From the NCBI RefSeq assembly GCF_016888005.1, contig NZ_JAFDVE010000011.1, positions 124,001 to 188,000 on the forward strand: DNA of 64,000 bases, read 5' to 3'. The DNA is from Phycicoccus sp. CSK15P-2. GTDB lineage: Bacteria; Actinomycetota; Actinomycetes; Actinomycetales; Dermatophilaceae. The position numbers and the translations under genes were made by a program. Below, one piece after another: positions 34,155-44,425 of the stretch; the stretch's first letter is position 1, and every line of letters begins with the position of its first letter. The notes beneath the pieces are model-generated. The model was not told the origin of the DNA. It did not search any database and saw only the letters and a program-made list of their open reading frames with translations.

Positions 34155-35645
34155 CTACCCCCGGGTGTCGAGCCGCCGCACCGCCGAGGAGAAGGCGTCG
34201 CCGCGCGCACCGTAGTTCGCGAACATGTCCATGGACGCGGCGGCGGGGGCGAGCAGCACGACGTCGCCCTCCCGGGCGAGCGAGAGCGCGTCGGCCACCA
34301 CCTGGTCCATGGCACCAGTGTCGGTACGGGCGACGTCGACGACGGGGACATCCGGCGCGTGTCGGGCGAGTGCGTCGGAAATGGCCGCCCGGTCACGGCC
34401 CAGCAGGACGACCCCGCGGAGCCGGCCGGCGGCGGACGCGACGAGCTCGTCGACGTCGGCGCCCTTGAGCAGGCCGCCCGCGACCCAGACGACGTGCTCG
34501 AAGGCGGCCAGGCTCGCGGCCGCCGCGTGCGGGTTGGTCGCCTTGGAGTCGTCGACCCACCGCACGCCGCGCACGACCCCGAGGTCGGCGATCCGGTGCG
34601 GCTCCGGGGTGAAGTCGCGCATGCCCTGCCGCACGGCCGCAGGCGGCACGCCGTGGGCCCGGGCCAGCGCCGCGGCGGCGAGGGCGTTCGCGACGAGATG
34701 GGGTGCCGGCGGCGGGGCGTCCGGCCCGGCGCGCAGGTCGTCGAGGGTCCCGAGCTCGGCGGCCGAGGTGCGGCGCTCCTCGACGAACGCGCGGTCGGCG
34801 AGGACGTCGTCGACGAGCCCGACCTCCGAGAGCCGTGGCGTCGCGAGCGTGAACCCGACGGCGCGGCAGCCCTCCCGGACCTCGGCGTCCTCGACGAGGT
34901 GCATCGTCACCTCGTCCTGGACGTTGTAGACGCAGGCGACCTCGGTGTTCGCGTAGACCCGGCCCTTGGCCCGGGTGTACTCCTCGAGCGAGCCGTGCCA
35001 GTCGACGTGGTCGGGAGCGACGTTGAGGCAGACCGAGGCGCGCGGGGCGATCGAGTGCGACCAGTGCAGCTGGAAGCTCGAGAGCTCGACGGCGAGGACG
35101 TCGTAGGGCTCGGGGTCCATGACGGCCTCCAGCACGGCCGTGCCGACGTTGCCGACGCTGCGGGCACGCAGCCCGGCGGCGCGCAGCATCGCGGTGAGCA
35201 TCCGGACCGTCGTCGTCTTCCCGTTCGTGCCCGTGACGGTGAGCCACGGGGCCGCGCCGGTGGCGGGACGCAGCCGCCACGCGAGCTCGACCTCACCCCA
35301 GACCGGCACCCCGGCCCGGGCCGCGGCCACGAGGAGCGGCTGGTCCGGACGCCAGCCCGGTGAGGTGACGACGAGGTCGGCGGGCTCGTCCGGCAGGGCC
35401 CGCACGGCGGGCTCGCCGTAGCGCAGCCGCGCGCCGAGGATGTCGAGGATCCGGGCCCGTTCCTCCATCGGAGAGCCCTCGGCCGGCTCGGTGGCGTCGA
35501 CGACGGTGACGGCGGCCCCGCGGTCGAGGAGGGCGTCGGCGGCGGCGAACCCGCTGACCCCGAGCCCCGCGACGACGGCGCGCAGCCCCGCCCAGTCGGC
35601 GTCGCGGGAGGTCAGACCGGCGGTGCGGGCGGACCCGGTGGTCAT
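34155..35645 (-). CDS. murD: UDP-N-acetylmuramoyl-L-alanine--D-glutamate ligase MurD
   Basis: Adds D-Glu to UDP-MurNAc-L-Ala. The 496-residue Mur ligase has an N-terminal Rossmann domain ([20 protein letters not shown]), the ATP loop [16 protein letters not shown], the central [33 protein letters not shown] and the C-terminal [16 protein letters not shown]. It is longer than the usual 440-450 residues because of an insert around DPEPYDV and a long [10 protein letters not shown] stretch before the C-terminal domain. The ATG at 35645 overlaps the mraY stop by four bases. Confidence 0.97.
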   Translation of the reverse strand: MTTGSARTAGLTSRDADWAGLRAVVAGLGVSGFAAADALLDRGAAVTVVDATEPAEGSPMEERARILDILGARLRYGEPAVRALPDEPADLVVTSPGWRPDQPLLVAAARAGVPVWGEVELAWRLRPATGAAPWLTVTGTNGKTTTVRMLTAMLRAAGLRARSVGNVGTAVLEAVMDPEPYDVLAVELSSFQLHWSHSIAPRASVCLNVAPDHVDWHGSLEEYTRAKGRVYANTEVACVYNVQDEVTMHLVEDAEVREGCRAVGFTLATPRLSEVGLVDDVLADRAFVEERRTSAAELGTLDDLRAGPDAPPPAPHLVANALAAAALARAHGVPPAAVRQGMRDFTPEPHRIADLGVVRGVRWVDDSKATNPHAAAASLAAFEHVVWVAGGLLKGADVDELVASAAGRLRGVVLLGRDRAAISDALARHAPDVPVVDVARTDTGAMDQVVADALSLAREGDVVLLAPAAASMDMFANYGARGDAFSSAVRRLDTRG

Positions 35646-36724
35646 CCGGCGCTCACGACCCACTCGGCGTAGAAGAGCCCGAGCCCGAGCGCGACGAAGA
35701 GGCCGGAGATGATCCAGAACCGGATGACGATCGTGACCTCCTGCCACCCGATGAGCTCGAAGTGGTGTTGCAGGGGTGCCATCCGGAACACCCGTTTGCC
35801 GGTGGTCTTGAACGAGGCGACCTGGATGATGACCGACAGCGTGATCGTCACGAAGAGACCGCCCAGGATGACGACGAGCAGCTCGGTGCGGGTCAGCACG
35901 GCCAGGCCGGCGAGTGCCCCGCCGAGGGCGAGCGAGCCGGTGTCGCCCATGAAGATCTTCGCGGGTGAGGCGTTCCACCACAGGAAGCCGAAGCAGGCGC
36001 CCATCCCGGCCGCGGCCACGATCGCGAGGTCGTGCGGGTCGCGTACCTCGTAGCACTTGGTCCCCGGGTTCCACTGGCAGTTCTGGTTGAACTGCCAGAT
36101 GCCGATGAGCACGTACGCGGCGAAGACCATGGCCGAGGTCCCCGTCGCGAGGCCGTCCAGGCCGTCGGTGAGGTTCACGCCGTTGGACGTGCCGGCCACG
36201 ATGATGTTCGCCCAGAGGACGAACAGCACGACGCCCAGGACGGTGCCCGCGAAGGCGAAGTCGATCGGGGTGTCCCGCACGAACGAGACCGCGGTCGAGG
36301 CCGGGGTCCGGAACGACGAGTTGGGGAACTGCAGCGCGAGGATCGCGAAGAGCACCGCGACGAGCGTCTGTCCCGCGAGCTTCTCCCGGGAGCGCAGGCC
36401 GAGGCTGCGCTGCTTGCTGATCTTGATGTAGTCGTCGAGGAACCCGACGAGCCCCATGCCGGTCATGAGGAAGAGGACGAGCATCCCGCTGACCGACGGC
36501 AGCTGGCCCGTGAAGACGTGGGCGAGGGCGTACGCCACGAGGGAGGCCAGGACGATGACCGCACCGCCCATCGTCGGCGTACCGCGCTTGGTGTGGTGCG
36601 ACGTGGGGCCGTCATCGCGGATGAACTGGCCGTAGCCGCGCTTGACGAGCAGGCGGATGAAGGCCGGCGTGCCGAAGAGGGACAGGACGAGCGAGACGAC
36701 GGCAGCGATGAGGACGGCCTTCAC
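35642..36724 (-). CDS. mraY: phospho-N-acetylmuramoyl-pentapeptide-transferase MraY
   Basis: Makes lipid I from undecaprenyl phosphate and UDP-MurNAc-pentapeptide. The 360-residue membrane enzyme has ten spans and the signature [20 protein letters not shown], the Asp pair in [36 protein letters not shown], the magnesium Asp in [12 protein letters not shown], and [20 protein letters not shown] near the end. The GTG at 36724 overlaps the murF stop by four bases. The stop overlaps murD. Confidence 0.98.
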   Translation of the reverse strand: MKAVLIAAVVSLVLSLFGTPAFIRLLVKRGYGQFIRDDGPTSHHTKRGTPTMGGAVIVLASLVAYALAHVFTGQLPSVSGMLVLFLMTGMGLVGFLDDYIKISKQRSLGLRSREKLAGQTLVAVLFAILALQFPNSSFRTPASTAVSFVRDTPIDFAFAGTVLGVVLFVLWANIIVAGTSNGVNLTDGLDGLATGTSAMVFAAYVLIGIWQFNQNCQWNPGTKCYEVRDPHDLAIVAAAGMGACFGFLWWNASPAKIFMGDTGSLALGGALAGLAVLTRTELLVVILGGLFVTITLSVIIQVASFKTTGKRVFRMAPLQHHFELIGWQEVTIVIRFWIISGLFVALGLGLFYAEWVVSAG

Positions 36725-38124
36725 GTCGTCTGCTCCTCGGGGCTCGCCAGTCGGTCTCCGAGCAACCGTAGCCCGGCGTCCCGGCTCGACTTGAACAGGG
36801 CCACGTCGCCCGCGCGCAGCTCGTCGCGCAGCAGCGCCTCGGCGGCCTCGGCGTCGGCCACCGCGCGGACGCGGGTCGCGCCGCCCACCGCCCGCGCACC
36901 GTCCGCCAGGGGGCGGGCGACCGCGCCGACGACGAGCAGCTCGTCGACCCCGCGGGCCACGGCCTCGGCACCGACCTCGGCGTGGAGGGCGTCCGAAAGG
37001 TCGCCGAGCTCGAGCATCGTCCCCAGCACCGCCCAGGTCCGCCGCCCCTCCCCGACCCGCTCCAGTGCCTCGAGTGCGGCGCGCATCGAGTCGGGGTTGG
37101 CGTTGTACGCGTCGTTGACCAGCGTCACCCCGTCCGGGCGCTCCGTGACCTCCATCCGCCAGCGGCTCACCGGCCGGGCCTCGGCCAGGGCGTCGACGGC
37201 GTCGTCGAGGGAGAGCCCGAGCTCGAGCGCCACGGCGAGCACCGCGAGGGCGTTGCCGACGTGGTGGCGTCCGACGAGCCCGAGGGAGAGGCGGGCCGTC
37301 GCTCCGCCGGTGGTCACGGTGCACGAGGGGCGGCCCGCGGCGTCCAGGGACACCCCGGTGGCGCGGACGTCGGCGTCGTCGGCCTCGCCGACGAGGACGA
37401 CGCGCGCGTCGGTCGCACCGGCCATGGCGCGCACGACGGGGTCGTCGGCGTTGAGGACCGCGAGGCCGTCCGCGGGCAGCGCGGCAGGCAGCTCGGACTT
37501 GGCCCGGCCGATCGCCTCGCGCGAGCCGAACTCTCCGACGTGCGCCGTGCCGACGTTGAGGACCACGCCGACCCGCGGCGGGGCCATCGTCGCGAGGTAG
37601 GCGATGTGCCCGGCGCCGCGCGCGCCCATCTCGACGACGAGGACGCGTGTGTCCGGCTCGACCCGGCACACGGTGAGGGGGACGCCGACCTCGGAGTTGT
37701 AGGAGCCGACGGGGGCGACCGTCGGGCCGACGGCACCGAGGACGGCACCCAGGAGGTCCTTCGTGCTGGTCTTGCCCGAGCTGCCGGTGACCCCGACGAC
37801 CGCGAGGTGGGGGCTGCGGTCGACGACGGCCCGGGCGATCGCCGCGAAGGCGTCCTGGGTGTCCTCGACGACGAGACACGGCAGCCCCTCGAGGGGCCGG
37901 GTGGTCACCGCGGCGACGCAGCCGGCCTCGACGGCGTCCGCCGCGAAGTCGTGCCCGTCGGCGTGCTCACCGACCCGGGCGACGTAGAGGCCACCGGGAC
38001 CGGCCTCCCGCGAGTCCGTGACGACGGGCCCGTCGACGAGCACGCTCGTCGCGTCTCCCTCGGGGACGCCGGTGAGGGTCCCGCCGGTGACGACGGCGAC
38101 CTCGGCGAGCGGGATGGGGATCAT
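36721..38124 (-). CDS. murF: UDP-N-acetylmuramoyl-tripeptide--D-alanyl-D-alanine ligase MurF
   Basis: Adds D-Ala-D-Ala to the UDP-MurNAc-tripeptide. The 467-residue ligase begins [15 protein letters not shown], carries [16 protein letters not shown], the ATP loop [20 protein letters not shown], the domain motif [46 protein letters not shown] (typical of MurF) and [20 protein letters not shown]. The ATG at 38124 overlaps the murE stop by four bases, and the stop overlaps mraY. Confidence 0.97.
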   Translation of the reverse strand: MIPIPLAEVAVVTGGTLTGVPEGDATSVLVDGPVVTDSREAGPGGLYVARVGEHADGHDFAADAVEAGCVAAVTTRPLEGLPCLVVEDTQDAFAAIARAVVDRSPHLAVVGVTGSSGKTSTKDLLGAVLGAVGPTVAPVGSYNSEVGVPLTVCRVEPDTRVLVVEMGARGAGHIAYLATMAPPRVGVVLNVGTAHVGEFGSREAIGRAKSELPAALPADGLAVLNADDPVVRAMAGATDARVVLVGEADDADVRATGVSLDAAGRPSCTVTTGGATARLSLGLVGRHHVGNALAVLAVALELGLSLDDAVDALAEARPVSRWRMEVTERPDGVTLVNDAYNANPDSMRAALEALERVGEGRRTWAVLGTMLELGDLSDALHAEVGAEAVARGVDELLVVGAVARPLADGARAVGGATRVRAVADAEAAEALLRDELRAGDVALFKSSRDAGLRLLGDRLASPEEQTT

Positions 38125-39701
38125 CGGGCCTCCGCCCCGGCGGCCCGGGCCAGGGCCTCGCGGAGCTCGTCGCGGTCGTCGAAGGGGTGCACGACTCCCC
38201 CGACGTCCTGACCGGTCTCGTGGCCCTTGCCGACGACGGCGACCGTGGCGTCCCGCCCGTCGGCCCAGACGGCGGCGACGGCCTCGCGGATGGCCTGCCG
38301 CCGGTCGCCGACGACGACGACCTCGACGTCCCGGCCCGCCGCACGGACCTCGTCGGCGCCCGCCCGGACGGCGTCGCGGATGTCGGCCGGGTCCTCGGAG
38401 CGCGGGTTGTCGTCGGTGACGACGACGAGGTCGGCGGCCTGGGCCGCGGCCGCCCCCATCGCACGACGCTTCTCGCGGTCGCGGTCGCCGCCGGCACCGG
38501 TGACGCACACGAGGCGTCCCGGTGTCGTGGGGCGCAGCGCCTCGAGCGCGGCGCGGATCGCGTCCGGGGTGTGCGCGTAGTCGACCACCGCGAGCGGCTG
38601 GTCGAGGTCGCCACCCAGGACGACGCGCTCCATCCGGCCGGGGACGTGCGGGGCGACGAGCACGGCGCGGGCCACGGCGTCCGGATCCTCGCCGAGGAGC
38701 ACGAGGGCGGCGGCGGCCATCGCGGTGTTCGTCACGTTGAACGCGCCCGGGAGGCCGGACCTGAGGTCGAGGTCGATGGCGTCCGGGCCGGTGAGGCGGA
38801 ACGCCGCCGGGTCCGAGGCATCCGGGTGCACGACCCAGTCGGCGCGGCCACCGGTGGCCAGCGTCCGCACCGGAACCCCGGCGGAGCCGGCCAGCCGTCT
38901 CCCCCAGCCGTCGTCGACGCAGACGAGGCCGCGCCGGGCCCGCTCCGGGGTGAAGAGGGACGCCTTGGCGACGAAGTAGTCGTCCATGTCGGCGTGGTAG
39001 TCGAGGTGGTCCTGCGAGAGGTTCGTGAACAGCGCGACGTCGTAGACGGCCCCGTCGACGCGGTGCTGTACGAGGGCGTGGCTCGAGACCTCCATGACGC
39101 ACGTGTCCAGGCCGCGCTCGGCCATGACCGCGAGGAGGGCGTGCAGGTCGGGCGCCTCCGGGGTCGTCCGCACGCTGCCGACCCGTTCGTCACCGATGCG
39201 CGTCTCGACGGTACCGATCAACCCTGGTCGGCGACCGAGCGCGGTGAGGGCGGAGTGCACGAGGTGGGCGGTGGTCGTCTTGCCGTTGGTGCCGGTGATG
39301 CCCACGAGCCGCAGTGGGGTCGACTCGGTGCCGTAGAGCCGGGCCGCAACCGCACCGAGGACCCCCCGGGGGTCGGGCACCTCGAGGACCGGGAGCCCGA
39401 CCCCTGCGGCGTCCAGGCGGGCCCGGCCGCCGGCGTCGGTGAGGACCGCGGCAGCTCCGGCGTCCCGGGCGGAGAGCGCGAAGTCCGCGCCGTGGACGTG
39501 CGCGCCGGGCAGGGCCGCGTAGAGGTCGCCGGGACGCACGGCACGCGAGTCGAGGGTGGCGCCGAGCACCTCCGTGGCGGGCTGCGGACCGGGTAGCCCG
39601 AGGAGCGCCGCGACCTCCCGGAGCGGGGTGCGGCGAGGAGAGGTCGGGCGGGGGGACACCACGCGCAGGACCCTATCGCTTGGGGTGCTTGACGCCGTCA
39701 C
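38121..39701 (-). CDS. murE: UDP-MurNAc-L-Ala-D-Glu:meso-diaminopimelate ligase MurE
   Basis: Adds the third residue of the stem peptide. The motif VVTDDNPRSEDPADI contains DNPR, which marks meso-diaminopimelate as the substrate. Other signatures are [63 protein letters not shown] and DYAHTPDAIRAAL. With the GTG at 39701 the protein has 526 residues and overlaps the end of ftsI by 29 bases. GTGs at 39662 and 39659 lie after the ftsI stop and would remove 13 or 14 residues. No start has a strong ribosome site, so the N-terminus is uncertain. Confidence 0.95.
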   Translation of the reverse strand: MTASSTPSDRVLRVVSPRPTSPRRTPLREVAALLGLPGPQPATEVLGATLDSRAVRPGDLYAALPGAHVHGADFALSARDAGAAAVLTDAGGRARLDAAGVGLPVLEVPDPRGVLGAVAARLYGTESTPLRLVGITGTNGKTTTAHLVHSALTALGRRPGLIGTVETRIGDERVGSVRTTPEAPDLHALLAVMAERGLDTCVMEVSSHALVQHRVDGAVYDVALFTNLSQDHLDYHADMDDYFVAKASLFTPERARRGLVCVDDGWGRRLAGSAGVPVRTLATGGRADWVVHPDASDPAAFRLTGPDAIDLDLRSGLPGAFNVTNTAMAAAALVLLGEDPDAVARAVLVAPHVPGRMERVVLGGDLDQPLAVVDYAHTPDAIRAALEALRPTTPGRLVCVTGAGGDRDREKRRAMGAAAAQAADLVVVTDDNPRSEDPADIRDAVRAGADEVRAAGRDVEVVVVGDRRQAIREAVAAVWADGRDATVAVVGKGHETGQDVGGVVHPFDDRDELREALARAAGAEAR

Positions 39702-41946
39702 GCAGGACGTCGGGGTCCTTCAGGGCCTTCCCGGGGTCGACCTCGAGGGTGAGCTTCCGGCTCTTGCTCCCCGTCGGGGGCACCCGCAGCTCCTGCAGCG
39801 CGTAGGTCATGACGTCCTTGAAGACCGGGCCGGCGACGTAACCACCGAAGAACGGGTAGGTCGGCTTCTGGACGATGACGGCGACGACGATCTCCGGGTC
39901 GTCCGCCGGCGCGTATCCGATGAAGCTCGCGGTCTTCCCGCTGTAGCGGCCCACCCGGGAGTCGTAGTACTCGGCGGTGCCGGTCTTGCCCGCGACGCGG
40001 TAGCCCGGGATCTGCGCCTCCTCCGCGGTGCCCTCGTCGCTCACCACACCCTCGAGCATGGCCGAGACGTCCTCGGCGGTCTGCGTCGACACGACCCGCT
40101 GGGGCGTCGCCTCGGGAGCGTGCCGCACCGTGCCGTCGGCCTCGGTCACGCCGTCGACGAGGCGCGGGGTCATCCGCACGCCCCCGTTGGCGATGGTCTG
40201 GAACACCGAGGCCGCCTGCACGGCGGTGACCGAGATGCCCTGTCCGTAGGCGACCGTGGCGCGCTGGGTGCCGCTCCACGTGTCCGACGGCGGGAGGAGG
40301 CCCGCGGACTCGCCGGGGTAGCCGAGCCCGGACCGCGAGCCGAGGCCGAAGGAGCGGAAGTAGCGCTCGAGGGTGGCCGGCTTGAGGGTCTCGCTGACGA
40401 GGACCGTCCCGATGTTGCTCGACTCCGCGAGGGTGCCCGCGACCGTGCGGTACTCGGTGGGGTGGTCGTGGCTGTCCTTGAAGCTCGCGTCGTAGCGCGG
40501 CAGCCGGTTCGGGATGACGACCGGGGTCGACGGCGTGACGGTGCCCTCCTCGAGAGCCGCCGACATCGTCATGATCTTCGCCGTGGAGCCGGGCTCGAAG
40601 ACGTCCGAGAACGCCTTGTTGTCGAGGTGCACGCCCTTCTTCCCGATGTCGGTGTCCGGGTCGAACGTCGGGTAGGACGCCACGCTCAGGAGGTCGCCGG
40701 ACCTGGCGTTCATGATGACGACCGTCCCCGAGGTCGCCTTGGTCTCCTTGATCCGCTGGGCCAGCGCGTTCTGCGCGTACCACTGGAGCGAGGAGTTGAT
40801 CGTGAGGCTGACGTCCCGGCCGTCGACCGCGGGGGTCGAGGTCGACTCCCCCGCGGGGATGGCCGTGCCGTCGCGACCCCGCTCGAAGGTGATCTTCCCC
40901 GGGGTGCCCTGGAGGTCCTCGTCGACCATGAGCTCGACGCCGCCGCCGGGGTCGCCGTTGTCGAGGACGTACCCGACGAGGGCAGCGGTCGTCTGGCCCT
41001 GGGGGTAGACCCGCTCGGACCGCGTCTCCCGGCGGTCGCTCGCGATCCCGGGGATCCCGAGCTCGGCGATCTTGTTCCAGGTCAGCGGGGTGACGTCCTT
41101 GCTGAGGATGCGGTACTTGCTGTCGCCGGTGAGCTGCTCGACGAGCTCGCTCCGGGGCGTGCCGAGCAGCGGCGAGAGCTTCTCGGCGGCGGCCTCGACG
41201 GCCGCCTTCGAGGTCTCGGGCGCGCACGTGGGCTTCTTCGTGCGGTACGTGCACACGGCCTGCTGGTTGACGACGACGACCTCGCGGACGACGCTCGACG
41301 CGAGCACCGTGCCGTCGCTGGAGAGGACCTGACCACGCATCGCAGGGATGATCTGCGCGGTCACGCGGTTGGCCTCGGCCTCGGAGGCGACGGCGTGCGC
41401 GTCGAGTCCCTGGATCCGGACGAGCTGGGCCCCGAAGACGCTGAGGACGAAGACGGCGGCCACGGTGAGGCTGCGCATCCGGCGCCGGCTGCTCGGGCCC
41501 GGACCGGGCGCGCTGCGGCGCCGACGGCGCGGGGGGGCCTTGGGCGGCGGCGGCCGGCGGCGGCCGGACGTCGACCCGCCGCGCCCCGTCGTCGGGCCCC
41601 GGCCACCGCGGCCACCGGCCTTCACCGAGGCCGCGGCCCGACTCGACGCCTTCGTCCCGGACGCCTTCTTCGCCGGCGCCTTCGTCGACGTGGCCTTCGT
41701 CGCCGGCGTCCCACCCGACCGCCCCTTCGCCGCAGCGGGACCCGGGGACGGGGTCCGCGTCCCCGGAGCCGGGCTCTTGGCGGTCCGGCGCTCCCCCGAC
41801 GCCCCGCCGGGGGCCGGGCCCGTGGCGCGGCGCCGCGCCGGGGACGACGAGCCGTCCCGAGTGGTGCGCCCGCCCGGGGACGCCGCGCGGCCGGTCCCAC
41901 CGGACGCGCGAGAGCGCCCGTTCGGGGGCTTCTTCGGTGGCGTCAC
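39673..41946 (-). CDS. ftsI: septal penicillin-binding protein FtsI (PBP3 type)
   Basis: The transpeptidase that crosslinks septal peptidoglycan with FtsW. The 757-residue protein has a very long cytoplasmic tail (about 157 residues, Arg/Lys/Ala/Pro/Ser-rich, with APAKKASGTKASS-type units), one span at about 158-177 (RSLTVAAVFVLSVFGAQLV), the dimerisation domain (MRGQVLSSDGTVLASSVVRE) and the transpeptidase domain with SxxK in EPGSTAKIM, SxN in ESSNIGT and KTG in VAGKTGTAEYY. The GTG at 41946 has GGAGA just upstream. Typical actinobacterial FtsI proteins are about 600-680 residues; the extra length is the tail. Confidence 0.95.
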   Translation of the reverse strand: MTPPKKPPNGRSRASGGTGRAASPGGRTTRDGSSSPARRRATGPAPGGASGERRTAKSPAPGTRTPSPGPAAAKGRSGGTPATKATSTKAPAKKASGTKASSRAAASVKAGGRGGRGPTTGRGGSTSGRRRPPPPKAPPRRRRRSAPGPGPSSRRRMRSLTVAAVFVLSVFGAQLVRIQGLDAHAVASEAEANRVTAQIIPAMRGQVLSSDGTVLASSVVREVVVVNQQAVCTYRTKKPTCAPETSKAAVEAAAEKLSPLLGTPRSELVEQLTGDSKYRILSKDVTPLTWNKIAELGIPGIASDRRETRSERVYPQGQTTAALVGYVLDNGDPGGGVELMVDEDLQGTPGKITFERGRDGTAIPAGESTSTPAVDGRDVSLTINSSLQWYAQNALAQRIKETKATSGTVVIMNARSGDLLSVASYPTFDPDTDIGKKGVHLDNKAFSDVFEPGSTAKIMTMSAALEEGTVTPSTPVVIPNRLPRYDASFKDSHDHPTEYRTVAGTLAESSNIGTVLVSETLKPATLERYFRSFGLGSRSGLGYPGESAGLLPPSDTWSGTQRATVAYGQGISVTAVQAASVFQTIANGGVRMTPRLVDGVTEADGTVRHAPEATPQRVVSTQTAEDVSAMLEGVVSDEGTAEEAQIPGYRVAGKTGTAEYYDSRVGRYSGKTASFIGYAPADDPEIVVAVIVQKPTYPFFGGYVAGPVFKDVMTYALQELRVPPTGSKSRKLTLEVDPGKALKDPDVLRDGVKHPKR

Positions 41947-41975
41947 TGGGTCTCCGTGCTCGTGGTCGGTGCGGG

Positions 41976-42431
41976 TCAGCGGCTGGTCGAGGACGCGGAA
42001 CGGGCTTCGGTGACCACCTTGAACCGCTTGTCGGCCTTCGCCTTCTTCGCCACGCCGACGACCTTGCCGTCGGCGAGGCGCAGGAAGACCGGCGTCTCGG
42101 CCGGCACCATGCCGAGGCTGCGTGCCTCGCGGGCGAGGGGTCCCGGTCCGGACACGGCGTCGAGGTCGTGGCTGAGGTCGTCCCGGGCGTCGGTCAGCTC
42201 GTCGGAGCGGTGCTGGAGGTCGCGGATCGTGTACGACCCCTTGGCCATCTCCGTGTTGAGGAGGAGCACCGACACGAACCCCCCGAGGAGGAGCAGCACG
42301 CAGAGCGCGATGAACGCCGCGTTGCCCTCGGGAGCGGGTGGTGCGACGACCCGGAGCCGACGCGGGGTCGGGCCGCTCGCGCGGCGGGGTGCGGGACGGT
42401 GCTGCGGCCGGGCGACGGCACTCTGGCTCAT
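41976..42431 (-). CDS. ftsL: FtsL-like division protein
   Basis: A 151-residue bitopic protein in the ftsL position between rsmH and ftsI. It has a basic N-terminal tail with Pro/Arg ([17 protein letters not shown]), one span at about 38-57 ([20 protein letters not shown]) and an extracytoplasmic coiled coil ([20 protein letters not shown], then [20 protein letters not shown]), as in FtsL/DivIC proteins. Sequence conservation in the family is low, so the call rests on position and layout. The ATG at 42431 overlaps the rsmH stop by four bases. ftsI starts 29 nt downstream. Confidence 0.88.
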   Translation of the reverse strand: MSQSAVARPQHRPAPRRASGPTPRRLRVVAPPAPEGNAAFIALCVLLLLGGFVSVLLLNTEMAKGSYTIRDLQHRSDELTDARDDLSHDLDAVSGPGPLAREARSLGMVPAETPVFLRLADGKVVGVAKKAKADKRFKVVTEARSASSTSR

Positions 42432-43405
42432 GCGGGAGCTCCCTTCGGCGAGAGTCGCTCGGCCGCGCGCAGGCGGGCCGAGGCGGACCTGGGGTTGTCG
42501 TGCTGCTCGGTGTCGGTCGGGACCTCGGCCCCACGGGTGAGGAGCCGGAGGTAGGGGGCGTGCTCCGGGAGCTCGACGGGCATCCCGGCCGGGGTTCGGC
42601 TGCGGGAGCCGTGCGCCAGGGCCCGCTTGGTGATCCGGTCCTCGAGCGAGTGGTAGGACAGGACCGCGATCCGCCCCCCGGGCTCGAGCGAGGCGATGGC
42701 GGAGTCGACCGCCCGCTCCCAGACGTCGAGCTCGGCGTTGACCTCGATGCGCAGCGCCTGGAAGGTGCGCTTCGCCGGGTGTCCTCCGGTGCGCTGCAAC
42801 GCCGCGGGCACGGCGGACCGGATGGTCTCGACGAGCCGGGCCGAGGTCGTGAACGGCTCCTTCTCGCGCTCGCGGAGGACCGCCGAGGCGATCCGGCCGG
42901 CGAAGCGCTCCTCGCCGTAGGTGCGGAGCACCCGGGCGAGGTCGCCGTGCGCGTACGTGTTGAGGACGTCCGCGGCCGTGCGACCACGGGTCTGGTCCAT
43001 CCGCATGTCCAGCGGCGCGTCGTGCCGGTACGCGAACCCGCGCTCGGCCTCGTCGAGCTGGAGCGAGGAGACCCCGAGGTCGAAGAGGATGCCGCGGGCC
43101 GTGCCGTCGGCGACCCGCTCCAGGACCTCGGCGACGTCGTCGTAGACCGCGTGCACCGCGGTGAACCGGTCACCGAAGGGCGCGAGCCGCTCCTCGGCGA
43201 GGGCGATCGCGTCGGTGTCGCGGTCGAGGCCGACGACGCGCGCCCGGGGACAGCGGCGCAGGATCGCCTCGGTGTGCCCGCCCATCCCGAGCGTGCCGTC
43301 GACGCACACGCTGCCCGGAGCGTCGAGGGCGGGCGCGAGGAGGTCGACGACGCGGTCGAGCATCACCGGGACGTGTCGTGCTCCGGTGTCGTCGGGTGCG
43401 GTCAT
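42428..43405 (-). CDS. rsmH: 16S rRNA (cytosine(1402)-N(4))-methyltransferase RsmH
   Basis: Methylates the N4 of C1402 in the ribosomal decoding centre using S-adenosylmethionine. The 325-residue protein shows [15 protein letters not shown], the SAM loop [62 protein letters not shown], the insert domain with [15 protein letters not shown], and [17 protein letters not shown]. The ATG at 43405 has GAGAGGAG upstream. It follows mraZ after a 185-nt gap in which I see no gene. Confidence 0.97.
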   Translation of the reverse strand: MTAPDDTGARHVPVMLDRVVDLLAPALDAPGSVCVDGTLGMGGHTEAILRRCPRARVVGLDRDTDAIALAEERLAPFGDRFTAVHAVYDDVAEVLERVADGTARGILFDLGVSSLQLDEAERGFAYRHDAPLDMRMDQTRGRTAADVLNTYAHGDLARVLRTYGEERFAGRIASAVLREREKEPFTTSARLVETIRSAVPAALQRTGGHPAKRTFQALRIEVNAELDVWERAVDSAIASLEPGGRIAVLSYHSLEDRITKRALAHGSRSRTPAGMPVELPEHAPYLRLLTRGAEVPTDTEQHDNPRSASARLRAAERLSPKGAPA

Positions 43406-43590
43406 CGCTGCTCCTCTCGCGGATGTCGCGGTGCACTGCTGGTGCGTGGTGGTCGGTGCGGGTCGACCCGGCGGCGGGTCCCCATCCGATCCGGCCCGGC
43501 GCGGGGGAAGGCGCGTCGGGTGCGGGTCGGCTGGAGGCCTGCGGGCGGGTCGGCCGCTCGTCGTTCCTGTGGTCGGTGTGGCCGGGCGGG

Positions 43591-44034
43591 TCAGAGTCCG
43601 GGGACCACCTCCTCCGTCCCGGCGGAGTACGCCGAGTAGGCCGGCATGACCTCGGCGAGGTAGGCCTCCCAGCGGGTCGTGTCCCAGACCTCGAGGCGGC
43701 TGCCGTTGCCGATGACCGTGCAGTCCTTGTCGAGCCCGGCGTAGCCGCGCAGCGGCGCGGGGATGGTGACCCGGCCCTGCTTGTCGGGGGTGTCCGGGTG
43801 GGCGCTGGCCCGGAAGACGCGGACGAAGTCGCGGACGGTCTTCGACGAGCCCGGGGCCTTCTGCATCTCCTGGGAGATCCGGTGGAACTCGGCGGTCGGG
43901 AAGACGTAGAGGCAGCCCTCCTGGCCGGTCGTCACGACGAGCCCCTCGGCGAGCGCACCACGGAACCGGGCGGGGAGGAACAGGCGGCCCTTGTCGTCGA
44001 GCCGGGGCGTGTGGGTACCGAGGAACTCGTCCAC
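43591..44034 (-). CDS. mraZ: transcriptional regulator / division protein MraZ
   Basis: A 147-residue AbrB-like double-swapped-hairpin protein that forms rings and binds repeats before its own operon. The two DXXXR motifs are visible: [16 protein letters not shown] and [18 protein letters not shown]. The GTG at 44034 ([12 protein letters not shown]) has AGGAGG seven bases upstream. It heads the dcw cluster; MraZ is a repressor of this operon in E. coli. Two TGGAG boxes with 10-nt spacing lie 50 nt upstream on its strand. Confidence 0.97.
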   Translation of the reverse strand: MDEFLGTHTPRLDDKGRLFLPARFRGALAEGLVVTTGQEGCLYVFPTAEFHRISQEMQKAPGSSKTVRDFVRVFRASAHPDTPDKQGRVTIPAPLRGYAGLDKDCTVIGNGSRLEVWDTTRWEAYLAEVMPAYSAYSAGTEEVVPGL

Positions 44035-44083
44035 GACGCCACCTCCTCGACCCGCCCGGAGGGTTCCCTCGACCTCCGGATCA

Positions 44084-44099
44084 CTCCACTTTACTCCAC
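44084..44099 (-). promoter_or_regulatory. MraZ box pair upstream of mraZ
   Basis: On the minus strand GTGGAGTAAAGTGGAG: two TGGAG boxes spaced exactly 10 nt, 50 nt before the mraZ start. MraZ of E. coli binds TGGGN repeats with the same 10-nt period before mraZ, so autoregulation is likely. A third weaker TGGGG lies upstream (44107-44111), off the 10-nt period. Confidence 0.65.
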
Positions 44100-44170
44100 C
44101 TGCTTCCCCCAGGAGACCATACTTCTGACGAAAGTGGTCTGATTTGACATAAAAATGCAGGTCAGTGCCG

Positions 44171-44186
44171 GTGGAGTGAAGTGGAG
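44171..44186 (+). promoter_or_regulatory. MraZ-like box pair facing the moxR operon
   Basis: On the plus strand GTGGAGTGAAGTGGAG: 15 of 16 bases are identical to the mraZ box pair but in opposite orientation, 240 nt before the moxR start and just after the AT-rich promoter zone. This suggests that MraZ also controls the moxR-DUF58-transglutaminase operon. Confidence 0.5.
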
Positions 44187-44425
44187 GGGATGAGACCCTC
44201 GCTCCCCAGAAGGTCCGATGAACCGGGGCCGAGGAAGACGGCGAGCGCCTCGGGTCCCGGGACGGGGAGCACCGTGGAGGGCCCGTGGGGCGTCGTGGGG
44301 ACATCCGGTGGGGCAGGGTGGGACGAAGCACGTGCGTCGCGTCGTTGCCGTGTAGCAAGATCGTGGGCACGCCGCGCCCGCCCGTGTCGTTGGGCAGGGA
44401 CCGGACAGACGAAAGGGACCATCGC

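Larger units (their letters stand above)
44035..44425. other. 391-nt divergent intergenic region mraZ / moxR
   Basis: No gene is seen here. The part 44100-44160 is clearly AT-richer than its surroundings and should hold the promoters for both directions. On the plus strand CTGACG (44125-44130) and TAAAAA (44150-44155) could form one promoter. On the minus strand TATGGT (44116-44121) could be a -10. I could not find a consensus pair for either. Paired TGGAG boxes lie on both sides. The stretch 44190-44410 is GC-rich leader sequence for moxR. Confidence 0.6.
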
